Below, piece after piece: positions 1 to 8,851 of a DNA stretch of 64,000 nucleotides (positions are counted from its first letter, which is position 1; the number at the start of each line of letters is the position of its first letter). Source of the stretch: an uncultured Clostridia bacterium (GTDB lineage Bacteria; Bacillota; Clostridia; Oscillospirales; CAG-272); assembly GCA_937894775.1 (NCBI GenBank), contig CALAXC010000153.1:1-64000 (forward strand), written 5' to 3'. The notes below the pieces were generated by a model. The model was not told the origin of the DNA and ran no database searches. It worked only from the letters and a program-made list of their open reading frames with translations. The translations under genes and the position numbers were made by a program.

Positions 1-1
1 C

Positions 2-832
2 ACAGGTGGCACATGGCCCGGCCAGGCCCTCACGTTGGAGGACGACAAGTATGTATGGGTAGTTCCCGAGACTGCTGCCGGTAAGACTATCAGTGTAATC
101 TTCAACAATGGTACGGAGCAGACTGCCGACATCACCGATGTTGTATTGGATCAGGACCACACGTTCGTTCTTAACGCTGACAAGTCGTGGACTATGGATG
201 GCGCACAGCCCGAGCCCGAGGCTGTAACGTTCAATATTGATGTTACGGCTACCGGCTGGACAAACTGCAACATCTGGGCTTGGGACGATGCTAATGTTAA
301 CTACACAGGTGGCTCATGGCCCGGTCAGGCTCTCGAGTTGAAGGATGGTAAGTGTGTTTGGGTTGTTCCTGCCGAGGCTGTTGGCAAGACGATTTCTGTA
401 ATCTTCAACAATGGTTCGGAGCAGACTGCCGATATTACAGGTATCGATGCTAGCAAGAGCCACAGCTTCGTAGTTGCTGCCGACAAGAAAGTAACTATGG
501 ATGGCGCTTCTCCTATCCCTACTTTCACTGATTATGCATGGGCTCTGGCCGGTACATTCAACGGATGGGGCAACTTGGAGATGACAGTTGCCGATGGTTG
601 GGCTACTGCAACTGTCGATTTCGCCGCAGGTGCGGAGTTCAAGGTTAAGGCTACTTCTACCTGGGATGTTAGCTTCGGCCACAGCGAGGATGGCAAGAAC
701 GTAGTTGTCGGCTCGGAGTTCGAGGTTGCTTTCAATGGTAGGAACATGCTAGTTGAGAATGCCGGTAAGTACAACGTGGCCTTCACTATTGTTGACGGTA
801 AGGCCAAGATGAAGGTTGAGCTTGCCAACTAA
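2..832 (+). CDS. SusE/SusF-like outer-membrane starch-binding protein, 5' end cut by window edge
   Basis: The frame is open to the first base, so the gene begins upstream. Two tandem modules of about 90 residues (the first incomplete) share nearly the same sequence, with motifs TGGxWPGQAL, WVVP, GKTISVIFNNG and EQTADIT; this matches the starch-binding module type (CBM26-like) found in Bacteroidetes SusE/F proteins. A distinct C-terminal domain of about 100 residues starts at YAWALAGTFNGWG, a beta-sandwich signature of SusE/F and CBM48-like domains. Role from the family: binding starch at the cell surface as part of a Sus complex. SusC and SusD are not in the window but would be expected upstream. 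GH13 genes follow on the same strand, which supports the assignment. The high similarity of the two modules suggests recent internal duplication. Confidence 0.8.
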   Translation, partial: TGGTWPGQALTLEDDKYVWVVPETAAGKTISVIFNNGTEQTADITDVVLDQDHTFVLNADKSWTMDGAQPEPEAVTFNIDVTATGWTNCNIWAWDDANVNYTGGSWPGQALELKDGKCVWVVPAEAVGKTISVIFNNGSEQTADITGIDASKSHSFVVAADKKVTMDGASPIPTFTDYAWALAGTFNGWGNLEMTVADGWATATVDFAAGAEFKVKATSTWDVSFGHSEDGKNVVVGSEFEVAFNGRNMLVENAGKYNVAFTIVDGKAKMKVELAN

Positions 833-844
833 TCTCTCCTATTA

Positions 845-878
845 AATATACCGCGCGTATGCGTGCGCGCGGTATATT
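845..878 (+). terminator. Hairpin after the starch-binding protein gene
   Basis: A perfect 13-bp stem (845-857 with 866-878, GC-rich core) begins 12 bases after the stop codon. The following bases are only moderately T-rich. A second smaller hairpin (GAGGGC / GCCCTC) lies at about 889-909. It is either a terminator or an mRNA-stabilising hairpin that tunes expression between the surface protein and the downstream amylases. Confidence 0.6.
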
Positions 879-949
879 CTCTTGGTTCGAGGGCTTTGAT
901 CGGCCCTCGGACCCCTCATGACGAAGAACAAAACTAAAACAATTGATAT

Positions 950-3064
950 ATGAAGCTAAGAAGCCTATTTCTGTTTGTCCTGGCCGGCGCGATGGTGTCG
1001 TGTGGCACCGAGGAGCCTGCCAATGGCGAGTTCGCACTCGGCAACAATGCTGCCGTGATGCCCCTCGGTGTGAAGTGTGGTACTACGCAGCACTACCTAA
1101 CCGACTACTACCCGCAGTGGGAGGGTGCCGACTCACTCACAACTGCCGATGCACGTATTCAGATTATCCCCACCGCGGAGAATAATGCAGAGTTCGATAT
1201 CTGCACCGAGGCCGATGCTATGGTCTCGACCATCGACGTATGGCACGACGGCACAAGCCTCGCTATTGTAGTTCTCGGTGGCGAGCGCGACAAGGATAGC
1301 TACATGTCGTCTGTGGGCGTTGAGGGTGGCCGCGTGAAGATTGTCGCCGAGAAGCCCGTTGTGGAGGCTGTTGCCATGTGGCAGAACGAGAAGATTGAGG
1401 ATGTTAAGGTCGAGGGTAATGTCGTAAGCCTCGCCATCCCTGCTGTGGCAAGCAACTTCGACCGCTCTGTTGTCCGCGTATATGCTGCATCGGAGGATGG
1501 TCGTTTCAACGATGTGCTTTTGCCCCTGGAGCGAGGCACCGTAGTCGTTGATGCTTCGCAAATTAAGCGTCAGGACCATCAGTCGCAGGCTCTCTACTCG
1601 CTGATGATTGACCGCTTCAACAATGGCAATGCCGAGAACGACTGGAAGATTAACTCGCCCGAGGTACTCGACAAGGTTGACTATCAGGGTGGCGATATTG
1701 CGGGTATCACCGCGAAGATTGAGGATGGCTTCTTTGAGGATTTGGGCGTTTCGACAATATGGATTTCGCCCATCACGCAGAACCCCTACGATGCGTGGGG
1801 ACAGAACGTAAATCCCGACACTAAGTTTTCGGGCTATCATGGCTATTGGCCTATATTCAGCACCGTCGTAGATAAGCGCTTCGGCACCGATGAGGAGCTT
1901 CGCACGATGCTCTCTACGGCACACGGAGAGCAGCTCAACGTCATCTTGGACTATGTGGCCAACCACCTGCATATCAACTCTCCCGTGTTGCAGGAGCATC
2001 CCGATTGGACTACGCCTCTCTACTTGGAGGATGGTCGCGAGAATATCGCACTGTGGGATGAGCAGCGCCTGACGACATGGTTCGATAAGCATATCCCCAC
2101 TTTGGACTTGGAGCGCGAGGAGATATGCGACCCCATGACCGACTCGGCACTACATTGGGTTAAGAACTTCGAGTTCGACGGCTTCCGCCACGATGCGTGC
2201 AAGCACATTCCGCTCAACTATTGGCGTATGCTCACTCATAAGATGAAGTCGGCAATGCCCGAGCGTGTTATGTGGCAGATTGGCGAGACCTATGGCTCGG
2301 TAGAGCTTATCGGCTCGTATGTTAAGTCGGGTATGATTGACTCGCAGTTCGACTTCAATCTCTATCACACCTCGCGCGATGTCATCGTCGATGAGAATCT
2401 CTCTATGCGTGATGTTGTTTTTGTTGTCGAAGAGTCGGAGGCAGCGTACGGCTCGCACCACACCATGGGTAACATCACAGGTAACCACGATAAGCCTCGC
2501 TTTATCTCGTTGGCAGGTGGCGATATGTCGCTCTGGTGTCCCGACGATAAGGCCGAGGGCTGGAATCGTGAAGTTGGCGTGGGCGATATGGATAAGGGCC
2601 ATGCACGCCTCAAACTGTTGAAGGCTATTATTAGTACCGTGCCGGGTGTTCCCTGTATCTATCAGGGCGACGAGTATGGTGTGCCTGGTGCTAACGACCC
2701 CGATAATCGCGATATGATGCGTTTCGAGGGTTACGATGACTATCAGATGGCGCAGTATGCCGCTACGCAGCAGCTGCTCAAAGCACGTCGTGCCTCAATG
2801 CCGTTGATGTATGGCGACTACCGCACGTTGTATGCCGACGACGATGTTTGGGTCTTCGTGCGCCACTACATGGGCGATTGGGCCCTTGTGGCTATGAATG
2901 TGCGAGGCGAGGCTCGCGAAGTTGAGGCCACGATGCCCTCATTTGCACAGTGTGGTTCGTTGGAGAAGGTAGCCTTTGTGGAGGGTGCCGAGGTAGAGTG
3001 CTTGGGCAATGGTAAGGTGCGCGTAAGCCTGCCTGCCTACGGCTATGTTGTTGTAAATAAGTAA
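950..3064 (+). CDS. GH13 alpha-amylase family lipoprotein
   Basis: A 704-residue protein with a lipoprotein signal peptide (lipobox around MVSC, then GTEEP, an acidic run typical of surface-exported Bacteroidetes lipoproteins). About 200 N-terminal residues look like beta-sandwich domains. The catalytic barrel starts at LMIDRFNNG, a hallmark of GH13. The four conserved regions are visible: LDYVANH (about 335), GFRHDACKH with the nucleophile Asp415, IGETYG with the acid/base Glu446, and GNHDKPR with Asp514. A beta-rich C domain ends the chain. It should cleave alpha-1,4 links of starch at the outer membrane, the SusG role, though the domain order is not identical to SusG. The start ATG has no SD, as in the neighbouring genes. 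It is 26 bp upstream of the next GH13 gene, probably the same operon. Confidence 0.88.
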   Translation: MKLRSLFLFVLAGAMVSCGTEEPANGEFALGNNAAVMPLGVKCGTTQHYLTDYYPQWEGADSLTTADARIQIIPTAENNAEFDICTEADAMVSTIDVWHDGTSLAIVVLGGERDKDSYMSSVGVEGGRVKIVAEKPVVEAVAMWQNEKIEDVKVEGNVVSLAIPAVASNFDRSVVRVYAASEDGRFNDVLLPLERGTVVVDASQIKRQDHQSQALYSLMIDRFNNGNAENDWKINSPEVLDKVDYQGGDIAGITAKIEDGFFEDLGVSTIWISPITQNPYDAWGQNVNPDTKFSGYHGYWPIFSTVVDKRFGTDEELRTMLSTAHGEQLNVILDYVANHLHINSPVLQEHPDWTTPLYLEDGRENIALWDEQRLTTWFDKHIPTLDLEREEICDPMTDSALHWVKNFEFDGFRHDACKHIPLNYWRMLTHKMKSAMPERVMWQIGETYGSVELIGSYVKSGMIDSQFDFNLYHTSRDVIVDENLSMRDVVFVVEESEAAYGSHHTMGNITGNHDKPRFISLAGGDMSLWCPDDKAEGWNREVGVGDMDKGHARLKLLKAIISTVPGVPCIYQGDEYGVPGANDPDNRDMMRFEGYDDYQMAQYAATQQLLKARRASMPLMYGDYRTLYADDDVWVFVRHYMGDWALVAMNVRGEAREVEATMPSFAQCGSLEKVAFVEGAEVECLGNGKVRVSLPAYGYVVVNK

Positions 3065-3090
3065 TAAAAATATACTAATACACGAACATT

Positions 3091-4485
3091 ATGAAGAAGA
3101 TTTTTATGATGATTGCCGCCGCAGCTATGCTCGTATCATGTGGCGCGCAGGTCAACGAACAGACAACATCTTACGACAAGTATAATTCGGTTGTCTATGA
3201 GCTCAACATCCGCCAGGCTACCGAGGATGGTACCTTTGCAGCTGCCGAGGCTTACCTTCCCGAGTTGAAGGAGATGGGTGTAGATATCGTATGGCTGATG
3301 CCTATAAGTCCTATCGGCGTTGATGGCCGTAAGGGTACGCTTGGCTCATACTACTCGATTATCGACTATAAGGCTATCAACCCCGAATTCGGCACTATGG
3401 AGGACTTCGATAGCTTCCTTGCCACGGCACATGAGCTTGGCATGAAGGTTATCATCGACTGGGTTGCCAACCACACCTCGCGCGATGCAAACTGGTGGAA
3501 GGAGGGTAAGAAGGATTGGTACGTTATGGATGAGGCTACCGACCTTCCTATCGTTGAGTACGATTGGACCGATATTGCGAAGCTCAACTACGAGAACCAG
3601 GATATGCGTGCCGCTATGACCGACGCCTTGAAATTCTGGGTTGAGAAGGGTATAGATGGCTTCCGTTGCGATGTGGCGATGAACGTTCCCGCAGATTATT
3701 GGGCGAGCGCATGGAAGGAGTTGAAGCAGATTAACCCCGACCTCTATCTCCTGGCCGAGGGTGAGGATACATGGTTGCATGAGAGCGGCTTCGACGCTAC
3801 CTACGCTTGGGAGTTGCACCACATCTTCAACGCAATGGCTAAGGGCGGTAGCGAGACTAAGAATGTAGCTGGCGATGGCACCATCAAGACCGACGCCAAG
3901 GGTGTTGCCGACCTTAAAGAGTACCTCGCACGCGACGATGAGAAGTATCCTGCACCCGCGATGCGTCTTATGTTTACCTCAAACCACGACGAGAACTCAT
4001 GGGCAGGTACCGAGTTTGAGCGTATGGGTGATGCTTATCGTGCCTTCGCAACCCTTACCTTCGTGTTGCCTAAGGGTCAGCCGCTGATTTATACGGGTCA
4101 GGAGATTGGTCTCGACCGTCGCTTGGAGTTCTTTGAGAAGGACTCTGTTAAGGAGCTTGTTGACGTTGAGTATGGCAAGGAGTTCCGCACCTACTACAAG
4201 AATATGGCAGCCTTCCGTCATGCCAATAAGGTGTTGGCCGCAGGCGAGAACGTAGCCCCCATAATCTATATGGAGGGTGCCCCCGAGACGGTATTTGCCT
4301 TTGCACGCGAGAAGGAGGGTAACAAGGTTATCGGCTTGTTCAACTTCTCGGCTGAGCCTGCTACGGTTATCATCGCAGAGCCTGTTGCCGGCGATTATAC
4401 GGCACCCTGCGGTAAGAGCGTATCTTACAAGGTGGGTGACGAGGTAACTCTCGGCGCTTGGCAGTGCGTAGTGGCAGCACGATAA
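3091..4485 (+). CDS. GH13 alpha-amylase/maltodextrin hydrolase, lipoprotein
   Basis: A 464-residue protein with a short lipoprotein signal (AAAAMLVSC, then GAQVNE). The GH13 barrel begins almost at once with VVYELNIRQ. Conserved regions: DWVANHTSRD, GFRCDVAM with nucleophile Asp194, LLAEGED with Glu223, and TSNHDENSW with Asp300. GRKGTLGSYYS and QPLIYTGQE are typical of the subfamily containing maltodextrin-acting enzymes. It is a close paralogue of the next gene, which lacks the signal peptide, so the pair may process maltodextrins on different sides of the membrane. The exact product specificity cannot be read from the sequence. Confidence 0.87.
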   Translation: MKKIFMMIAAAAMLVSCGAQVNEQTTSYDKYNSVVYELNIRQATEDGTFAAAEAYLPELKEMGVDIVWLMPISPIGVDGRKGTLGSYYSIIDYKAINPEFGTMEDFDSFLATAHELGMKVIIDWVANHTSRDANWWKEGKKDWYVMDEATDLPIVEYDWTDIAKLNYENQDMRAAMTDALKFWVEKGIDGFRCDVAMNVPADYWASAWKELKQINPDLYLLAEGEDTWLHESGFDATYAWELHHIFNAMAKGGSETKNVAGDGTIKTDAKGVADLKEYLARDDEKYPAPAMRLMFTSNHDENSWAGTEFERMGDAYRAFATLTFVLPKGQPLIYTGQEIGLDRRLEFFEKDSVKELVDVEYGKEFRTYYKNMAAFRHANKVLAAGENVAPIIYMEGAPETVFAFAREKEGNKVIGLFNFSAEPATVIIAEPVAGDYTAPCGKSVSYKVGDEVTLGAWQCVVAAR

Positions 4486-4652
4486 ACTACTGAGAGTGGG
4501 TAAAAAGTGAATTTGGACGTTACGTACCTCGCGTAGCACATCCGTTATGGCGAGTGCCGCTCGGAGGGCTCCGTGGGTCGATGGCTCTGTGGGTCGAGGA
4601 GTTCATCTTTTTATTCACTCTTTTTCTTGTTAAGTAAGCAAAGATTGTTACG
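4486..4652. other. Intergenic region with long-range inverted repeat
   Basis: No gene is seen in these 167 bases. The ends can pair (AAAAAGTGAAT at 4502-4512 with ATTCACTCTTTTT at 4613-4625), enclosing about 100 bases that contain two copies of a GTGGGTCGA-centred direct repeat (about 4573 and 4590). It could be a weak terminator with a structured interior, separating the second from the third GH13 gene. I cannot assign a function. Confidence 0.3.
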
Positions 4653-5948
4653 ATGTATAGAAATCCCGAATGGAGCTACTCTGCCGTCCTCTATGAGATG
4701 AACATTCGGCAGTTCACTGCCGAGGGTACGTTTCGTGCTGCCGAGGAGCGTTTAGCCTTCCTGCGCTCGGTGGGTGTCGATGCTATATGGCTCATGCCCA
4801 TCTATCCGATTGGTGTTGAGGGGCGCAAGGGCACGCTTGGCTCGTACTACTCCATCCGCGACTATTGCGCCGTGAATACGGAGTTTGGTACGGCAGATGA
4901 TTTGCGCCACTTCATAAGCGCGGCACATGCTATGGGTATGCGTGTGTTGCTCGACTGGGTTGCCAACCACACGGCGCGCGATGCCCGCTGGGTTACGGAG
5001 CGACCTACGGACTGGTATGAGCGTGATGCCGAGGGAGAGCCTCTGGTGCCGTGGGACTGGACCGATACCGCGAAGCTCAACTACGCCAACCATGATGTGT
5101 GGCGCGGAGAGATTGACGCCATGCGCTATTGGGTCGAGGAGTTCGATGTCGATGGCTTCCGCTGCGATATGGCTATGTTGGTGCCTATCGCCTTCTGGCA
5201 GGAGGTGTCGCGCGAGCTTCACGCGTTGAAACCCGATATCTTCCTCTTGGCTGAGGCTGAGGAGGATAACCTCTTCGATGACGCCTTCAATATGAGCTAT
5301 CAGTGGAACATCCACCATATGATGTGTGATATCGCGAAGGGTGCACGCCGCGTGTGGGATATGCGCAACGCCATCCATGAAGAGCGTGCGAGGTATCCAC
5401 GCGAGGCTATGCGTATGAGCTTCACCTCGAACCATGATGAGAACTCGTGGAGTGGCTCGGAGCAGTCGCGCTTCGGTGCAGCTTTGGACGTTATGACTGC
5501 CATGACGTTCCTCATGCCCTCGACCATGCCGCTGATATATACGGGTCAGGAAGTGGGCTACGATCACTCGTTTGAATTTTTTGAACGAGACCCTATCCCT
5601 GCGGAGAGATATCGCGAGACACACCGTACGGAGCTATACCGACGTCTTGCGGCGTTGAAACACTCCGAGGTGGCTTTGGCTGCGGGCGAGCGTGGTGGTG
5701 AGCTTATCGAGATTGAGAATAATGCCAAGGACTGCATCATGACCTTCGTGCGTGAGAAGGGGGGTAGCCGCGTGGTGGCTATCGTCAACCTCTCGCCCTA
5801 TGTCATACATGCCGACTTTAATACGGGAATATATGCCGGAGAGTACCAAGATGCCATCACTGGCGAGCGTGTTCACCTTGCCACACATGTAGAGCGCGAT
5901 ATTGCGCCCTGGTACTTCCAAATACTTAAAGGATGTTCTAAAAAATAG
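4653..5948 (+). CDS. GH13 alpha-amylase-like enzyme without signal peptide (cytoplasmic)
   Basis: A 431-residue GH13 protein whose barrel begins at residue 10 (AVLYEMNIRQ); there is no signal peptide, so it is predicted to be cytoplasmic. Conserved regions: DWVANHTARD, GFRCDMAM with nucleophile Asp172, LLAEAEED with Glu201, and TSNHDENSW with Asp262. It is clearly paralogous to the preceding lipoprotein, keeping RKGTLGSYYS and LIYTGQE. The family acts on maltodextrins, so a role in degrading imported oligosaccharides is likely. It sits 6 bp before the SusA-like gene and is probably co-transcribed with it. Confidence 0.85.
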   Translation: MYRNPEWSYSAVLYEMNIRQFTAEGTFRAAEERLAFLRSVGVDAIWLMPIYPIGVEGRKGTLGSYYSIRDYCAVNTEFGTADDLRHFISAAHAMGMRVLLDWVANHTARDARWVTERPTDWYERDAEGEPLVPWDWTDTAKLNYANHDVWRGEIDAMRYWVEEFDVDGFRCDMAMLVPIAFWQEVSRELHALKPDIFLLAEAEEDNLFDDAFNMSYQWNIHHMMCDIAKGARRVWDMRNAIHEERARYPREAMRMSFTSNHDENSWSGSEQSRFGAALDVMTAMTFLMPSTMPLIYTGQEVGYDHSFEFFERDPIPAERYRETHRTELYRRLAALKHSEVALAAGERGGELIEIENNAKDCIMTFVREKGGSRVVAIVNLSPYVIHADFNTGIYAGEYQDAITGERVHLATHVERDIAPWYFQILKGCSKK

Positions 5949-5954
5949 TTTAAG

Positions 5955-7823
5955 ATGAAACGATTAGCGCTTTTTGTTGTGCTGTTCCTCCTATCTTTCG
6001 GTGAGGCCTCTGCTGCGAAGCCCAAGAGCATTATCAAGCATGTGGAGCCGCTCTCGTGGTGGACAGGTATGAATATGCCGTTGCAGCTCATGATACATGG
6101 CGATAATATCTCGGCCTACGATGTCGCGATTATCCCCGCTACGCAGGGTGTAACCATAGGCGATGTACACCATGCCGATAGTCCCAACTACCTCTTCGTC
6201 GATGTTCACATCGCCGAGGATGCCGTTGCCGGCGACTATACGTTGCGTTTTAAGTGTGGCAAGCGTCGCTACGACTACACCTACCATATCGCCGAACGTG
6301 AGGCGGGCTCGCGCGAGCGTAAGAGCTTCACCACTGCCGACTTCGTATATCTTATCATGCCCGACCGTTTTGCCAATGGCGACCCGTCGAACGACACTAC
6401 CGCCTCTACTGTTGAGGCTGTTGAGCGTAGCAACCCCTCGCGCCGTCATGGTGGCGACCTGCGCGGTATTATCGACCACCTCGACTATGTCGCCGACCTT
6501 GGTGCTACGGCTATATGGAGCACGCCGCTGCTGCTCGATGATGAGAATGGCGCGTCGTACCACGGCTACTCGTGTAGCGACTACTACCATATAGACCCTC
6601 GCTTTGGCAGCAACGACCTCTATAAGAGCTTTGTCGAGGAGGCACATGCCAAGGGCTTGAAGGTCATCATGGATATCGTGCCCAACCATAGCTCGACATC
6701 GCATTGGTGGTATGGCGACCAGCCCTTTAAGGATTGGACGCATCAGTTTGACCGCTACACGCAGTCCAACTGGACATTCTCGACGAATATGGACTTCAAC
6801 GCCTCGGCTGCCGACCTCTACCAGATGGAGAGTGGTTGGTTTGACCGCTCGATGGCCGATATGAACCTCGACAACGAGTATCTGCTCACCTACTTCAAGC
6901 AGTGGGGCGTGTGGTGGATAGAGTTTTCGGGCTTGGATGGCTTCCGCGTAGATACCTACCCCTATAACGAGAAGGGTCCCATGAGCGAGTGGTGCAAGGC
7001 TATCATGGCCGAGTACCCCAACTTCAACATCGTGGGCGAGGTGTGGACATCCTCTATCCCGCAGTTGGCCTATTGGCAGGGCGACAATTGTAATAAGGAT
7101 GGCTTCAACTCGCACCTTAAATCCATCATGGACTTCCCCTTGCACGATGCTCTGCGCGCCGCCATGACCGAGAGTGGCGACACTCCGGGCTGGGGTCAGG
7201 GCATGACGCGCGTCTATGATGTGCTGTCGCACGACTTCGTATATCACGACCTCTCGAATATGATGATTATGGCGGCCAACCACGATACTGACCGTATCGG
7301 CGACATATGCGAGGGCGATGTCCGCCGCATGAAGATTGTCCATGCCATGCTCTGCACCATGCGTGGCATGCCGCAGATGCTCTATGGCGACGAGCTGCTC
7401 TTCCGCTCCTCGGACCGCTCTAAGGGACACCCCACGCTGCGTATCGACTTCCCCGGAGGCTGGGCCGGGGATGATGTAAACCTCTTCGACAGGGCGCAGC
7501 ATGAGGGCGCCTCGAAGGAGCTCTTCGACTATACGCGCCACCTCATGAACTGGCGTAAGACGAAGGATGTCATCCACAACGGCCGCACGCTCCACTTCAT
7601 CGACCGCGACAATACGTATGCCTACTTTCGCTATGATGATGCGGAGGCCGTCTTTGTCTTTGTCAATAATACCGATAGTGTGCGCACGGTGCCTTGGGCA
7701 CGCTATAAGGAGCTTACGGAGGGCATTACCGAGGTGCGCGACGTCATTACGGGTGCGACTATCGACATGACGGAGTGTAGTGTGCCGGCCCTCTCTGCTC
7801 TTGTTGTCGAGTTTCGTAGATAG
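5955..7823 (+). CDS. susA: SusA-like neopullulanase/cyclomaltodextrinase (GH13)
   Basis: A 622-residue protein with a cleavable signal peptide (hydrophobic run to GEASA, cleavage likely before AKPK), predicted periplasmic. The N-terminal domain (residues about 25-115, starting VEPLSWWTGM) is the cyclomaltodextrinase/neopullulanase N domain. The GH13 barrel starts at FVYLIMPDRFANGDP. Conserved regions: MDIVPNHSS, GFRVDTYP with Asp333, VGEVW with Glu362, and AANHDTDR with Asp444. A beta C domain closes the protein. In the Bacteroides sus system this enzyme breaks imported maltooligosaccharides in the periplasm. The symbol rests on architecture and on the neighbouring sus-type genes. Confidence 0.87.
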   Translation: MKRLALFVVLFLLSFGEASAAKPKSIIKHVEPLSWWTGMNMPLQLMIHGDNISAYDVAIIPATQGVTIGDVHHADSPNYLFVDVHIAEDAVAGDYTLRFKCGKRRYDYTYHIAEREAGSRERKSFTTADFVYLIMPDRFANGDPSNDTTASTVEAVERSNPSRRHGGDLRGIIDHLDYVADLGATAIWSTPLLLDDENGASYHGYSCSDYYHIDPRFGSNDLYKSFVEEAHAKGLKVIMDIVPNHSSTSHWWYGDQPFKDWTHQFDRYTQSNWTFSTNMDFNASAADLYQMESGWFDRSMADMNLDNEYLLTYFKQWGVWWIEFSGLDGFRVDTYPYNEKGPMSEWCKAIMAEYPNFNIVGEVWTSSIPQLAYWQGDNCNKDGFNSHLKSIMDFPLHDALRAAMTESGDTPGWGQGMTRVYDVLSHDFVYHDLSNMMIMAANHDTDRIGDICEGDVRRMKIVHAMLCTMRGMPQMLYGDELLFRSSDRSKGHPTLRIDFPGGWAGDDVNLFDRAQHEGASKELFDYTRHLMNWRKTKDVIHNGRTLHFIDRDNTYAYFRYDDAEAVFVFVNNTDSVRTVPWARYKELTEGITEVRDVITGATIDMTECSVPALSALVVEFRR

Positions 7824-7857
7824 GGTAGTGAGCCCCATCGTATAAATACTTAATTGG

Positions 7858-7889
7858 AGGCTGCTTGCGATAAAAATCGTGGGCAGCCT
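7858..7889 (+). terminator. Terminator after the susA-like gene
   Basis: The arms AGGCTGC (7858-7864) and GCAGCCT (7883-7889) pair, with an inner GCGAT/ATCGT extension and an AAAA loop, followed by TTG. It lies between the amylase operon and the promoter of the next gene; its last base overlaps the upstream TTTG element of that promoter. Confidence 0.6.
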
Positions 7890-7919
7890 TTGTATTATGA
7901 GAAAAAAGATGTAACTTTG
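7889..7919 (+). promoter_or_regulatory. Bacteroidetes-type promoter
   Basis: TTTG at 7889-7892 and TAACTTTG at 7912-7919 match the -33/-7 elements of the Bacteroidetes primary sigma factor (TTTG-N19-TAnnTTTG) with exactly 19 bp between. It lies 30 bp before the ATG at 7950. Confidence 0.75.
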
Positions 7920-7949
7920 TTGTTGCGAAAACCTAATAACACTACTATA

Positions 7950-8390
7950 ATGAAGAGATTTTTTTTGATGCTGGCATTTGCTGCCGTTATTGGTGGCGTG
8001 TCGGCGCAGGAGCCTGTTAAGACATTGAGCGATGCACAGACCGAGTACGACCAGGCTGTCATCGAGCAGAAGCGTGCCGTGAGTGAGGCTCGCAACTTGG
8101 AGCGTCGTATCTCGGATGCTGCCAGCCACCGCCTCGAAACAGTTAAGGCCGACTACCAGGGCGTCAAGGAGCGCTATAAGATTGTTGTTGCCGAGCAGAA
8201 ACGCCTTGTTGCCGAGGCTAAGGGTAACCTCAACGCTGCTAAGGTGCGCTATAAGGAGGAGTCTGCGCGTACTAAGGAGGAGATAGCGGCGGCCAAGGCA
8301 CGTACCAAGTCTGTTGTTGAGCGTCATAAGGGCTCTGTTGCCAAGGCAAAGGCGGAGATATCGCGTATCAAGGCTGAGCAGCATAAGTAA
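7950..8390 (+). CDS. Small secreted alpha-helical coiled-coil protein
   Basis: A 146-residue protein starting with a clear signal peptide (MKRFFLMLAFAAVIGGVSAQ, cleavage after VSA). The rest is almost entirely charged helix, rich in Lys, Glu, Arg and Ala, with heptad-like spacing over residues 25-140, so it is probably an elongated periplasmic coiled coil. The frame stays open for 32 codons upstream, but ATG 7950 is chosen because it begins the signal peptide and lies 30 bp after the promoter. I do not recognise the family. It is transcribed on its own, between the amylase operon and the hairpin cassette. Confidence 0.65.
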   Translation: MKRFFLMLAFAAVIGGVSAQEPVKTLSDAQTEYDQAVIEQKRAVSEARNLERRISDAASHRLETVKADYQGVKERYKIVVAEQKRLVAEAKGNLNAAKVRYKEESARTKEEIAAAKARTKSVVERHKGSVAKAKAEISRIKAEQHK

Positions 8391-8398
8391 AGTGATGT

Positions 8399-8474
8399 GA
8401 TAAGCCGCAACCGGCGGCACGAAACAGAAAGCTGCCCCGAATGGATAGTACGATAAGGTGCTATCCATTCGGGG
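8399..8474 (+). repeat. Double-hairpin 3' cassette, copy 1
   Basis: A small hairpin (GCCGC / GCGGC) is followed by a conserved linker (CACGAAACAGAAAGCTG) and a perfect 14-bp hairpin, 8435-8448 with 8461-8474, starting CCCCGAATGG. The same layout recurs at 11,599-11,673 with compensatory changes in the arms. It lies just downstream of a stop codon and probably acts as a terminator or 3' end structure, yet the conservation of the linker goes beyond what a terminator needs. Confidence 0.65.
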
Positions 8475-8484
8475 CGCTGTTATT

Positions 8485-8616
8485 ACAGAGTACAGAGTAC
8501 AGAGTACAGAGTACAGAGTGCAGAGTACAGAGGTAAGTGGAAAACGGAAAACGGAAAACGGAAAACGGAAAGCAGAAAGAGTGCAGAGTACAGAGTGCAG
8601 AGTACAGAGTACAGAT
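8485..8616. repeat. Heptanucleotide repeat array 1
   Basis: Units of 7 bp occur in two flavours: ACAGAGT-type at both ends and GGAAAAC-type in the middle (about 8539-8572). Because 7 is not a multiple of 3, the array opens several reading frames and produces spurious long reverse-strand ORFs. No gene is visible here. A similar, longer array lies at 11,685-11,905, also directly after the hairpin cassette. Confidence 0.85.
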
Positions 8617-8720
8617 GAAAGATAGTTGGTAAGGTGGCGCGCAGTGTTGTATATTTTTCGATTTTTATGCAATGTATGCGCGGGTTTATGCAGTGAATAT
8701 GTAAAAATTTGCGAAATTAA

Positions 8721-8751
8721 TTTGCAGTACAAATAATTTTTATTACCTTTG
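8721..8751 (+). promoter_or_regulatory. Bacteroidetes-type promoter
   Basis: TTTG at 8721-8724 and TACCTTTG at 8744-8751 with a 19-bp spacer match the Bacteroidetes consensus. It gives a leader of about 95 bases before the ATG at 8852. Confidence 0.75.
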
Positions 8752-8851
8752 TATAATGATTAATGTGCGGAGGTTTAATTCCCCTCGCGCAAAATCATCA
8801 CCCGTAAAGTAACTAAACACTATTTTCAAACCACATTAATAACAAATTTTT

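Noticed and set aside
1133..2092. Open reverse-strand frame of 319 codons
   Set aside because: It is antisense to the first GH13 gene; it results from GC-rich codon bias and has no recognisable features.
5991..8732. Open reverse-strand frame of 913 codons
   Set aside because: It runs antisense through the susA-like gene and continues through the 7-bp repeat array, which has no stops in this frame. The translation has no domain character, and the plus-strand genes have full GH13 motifs.
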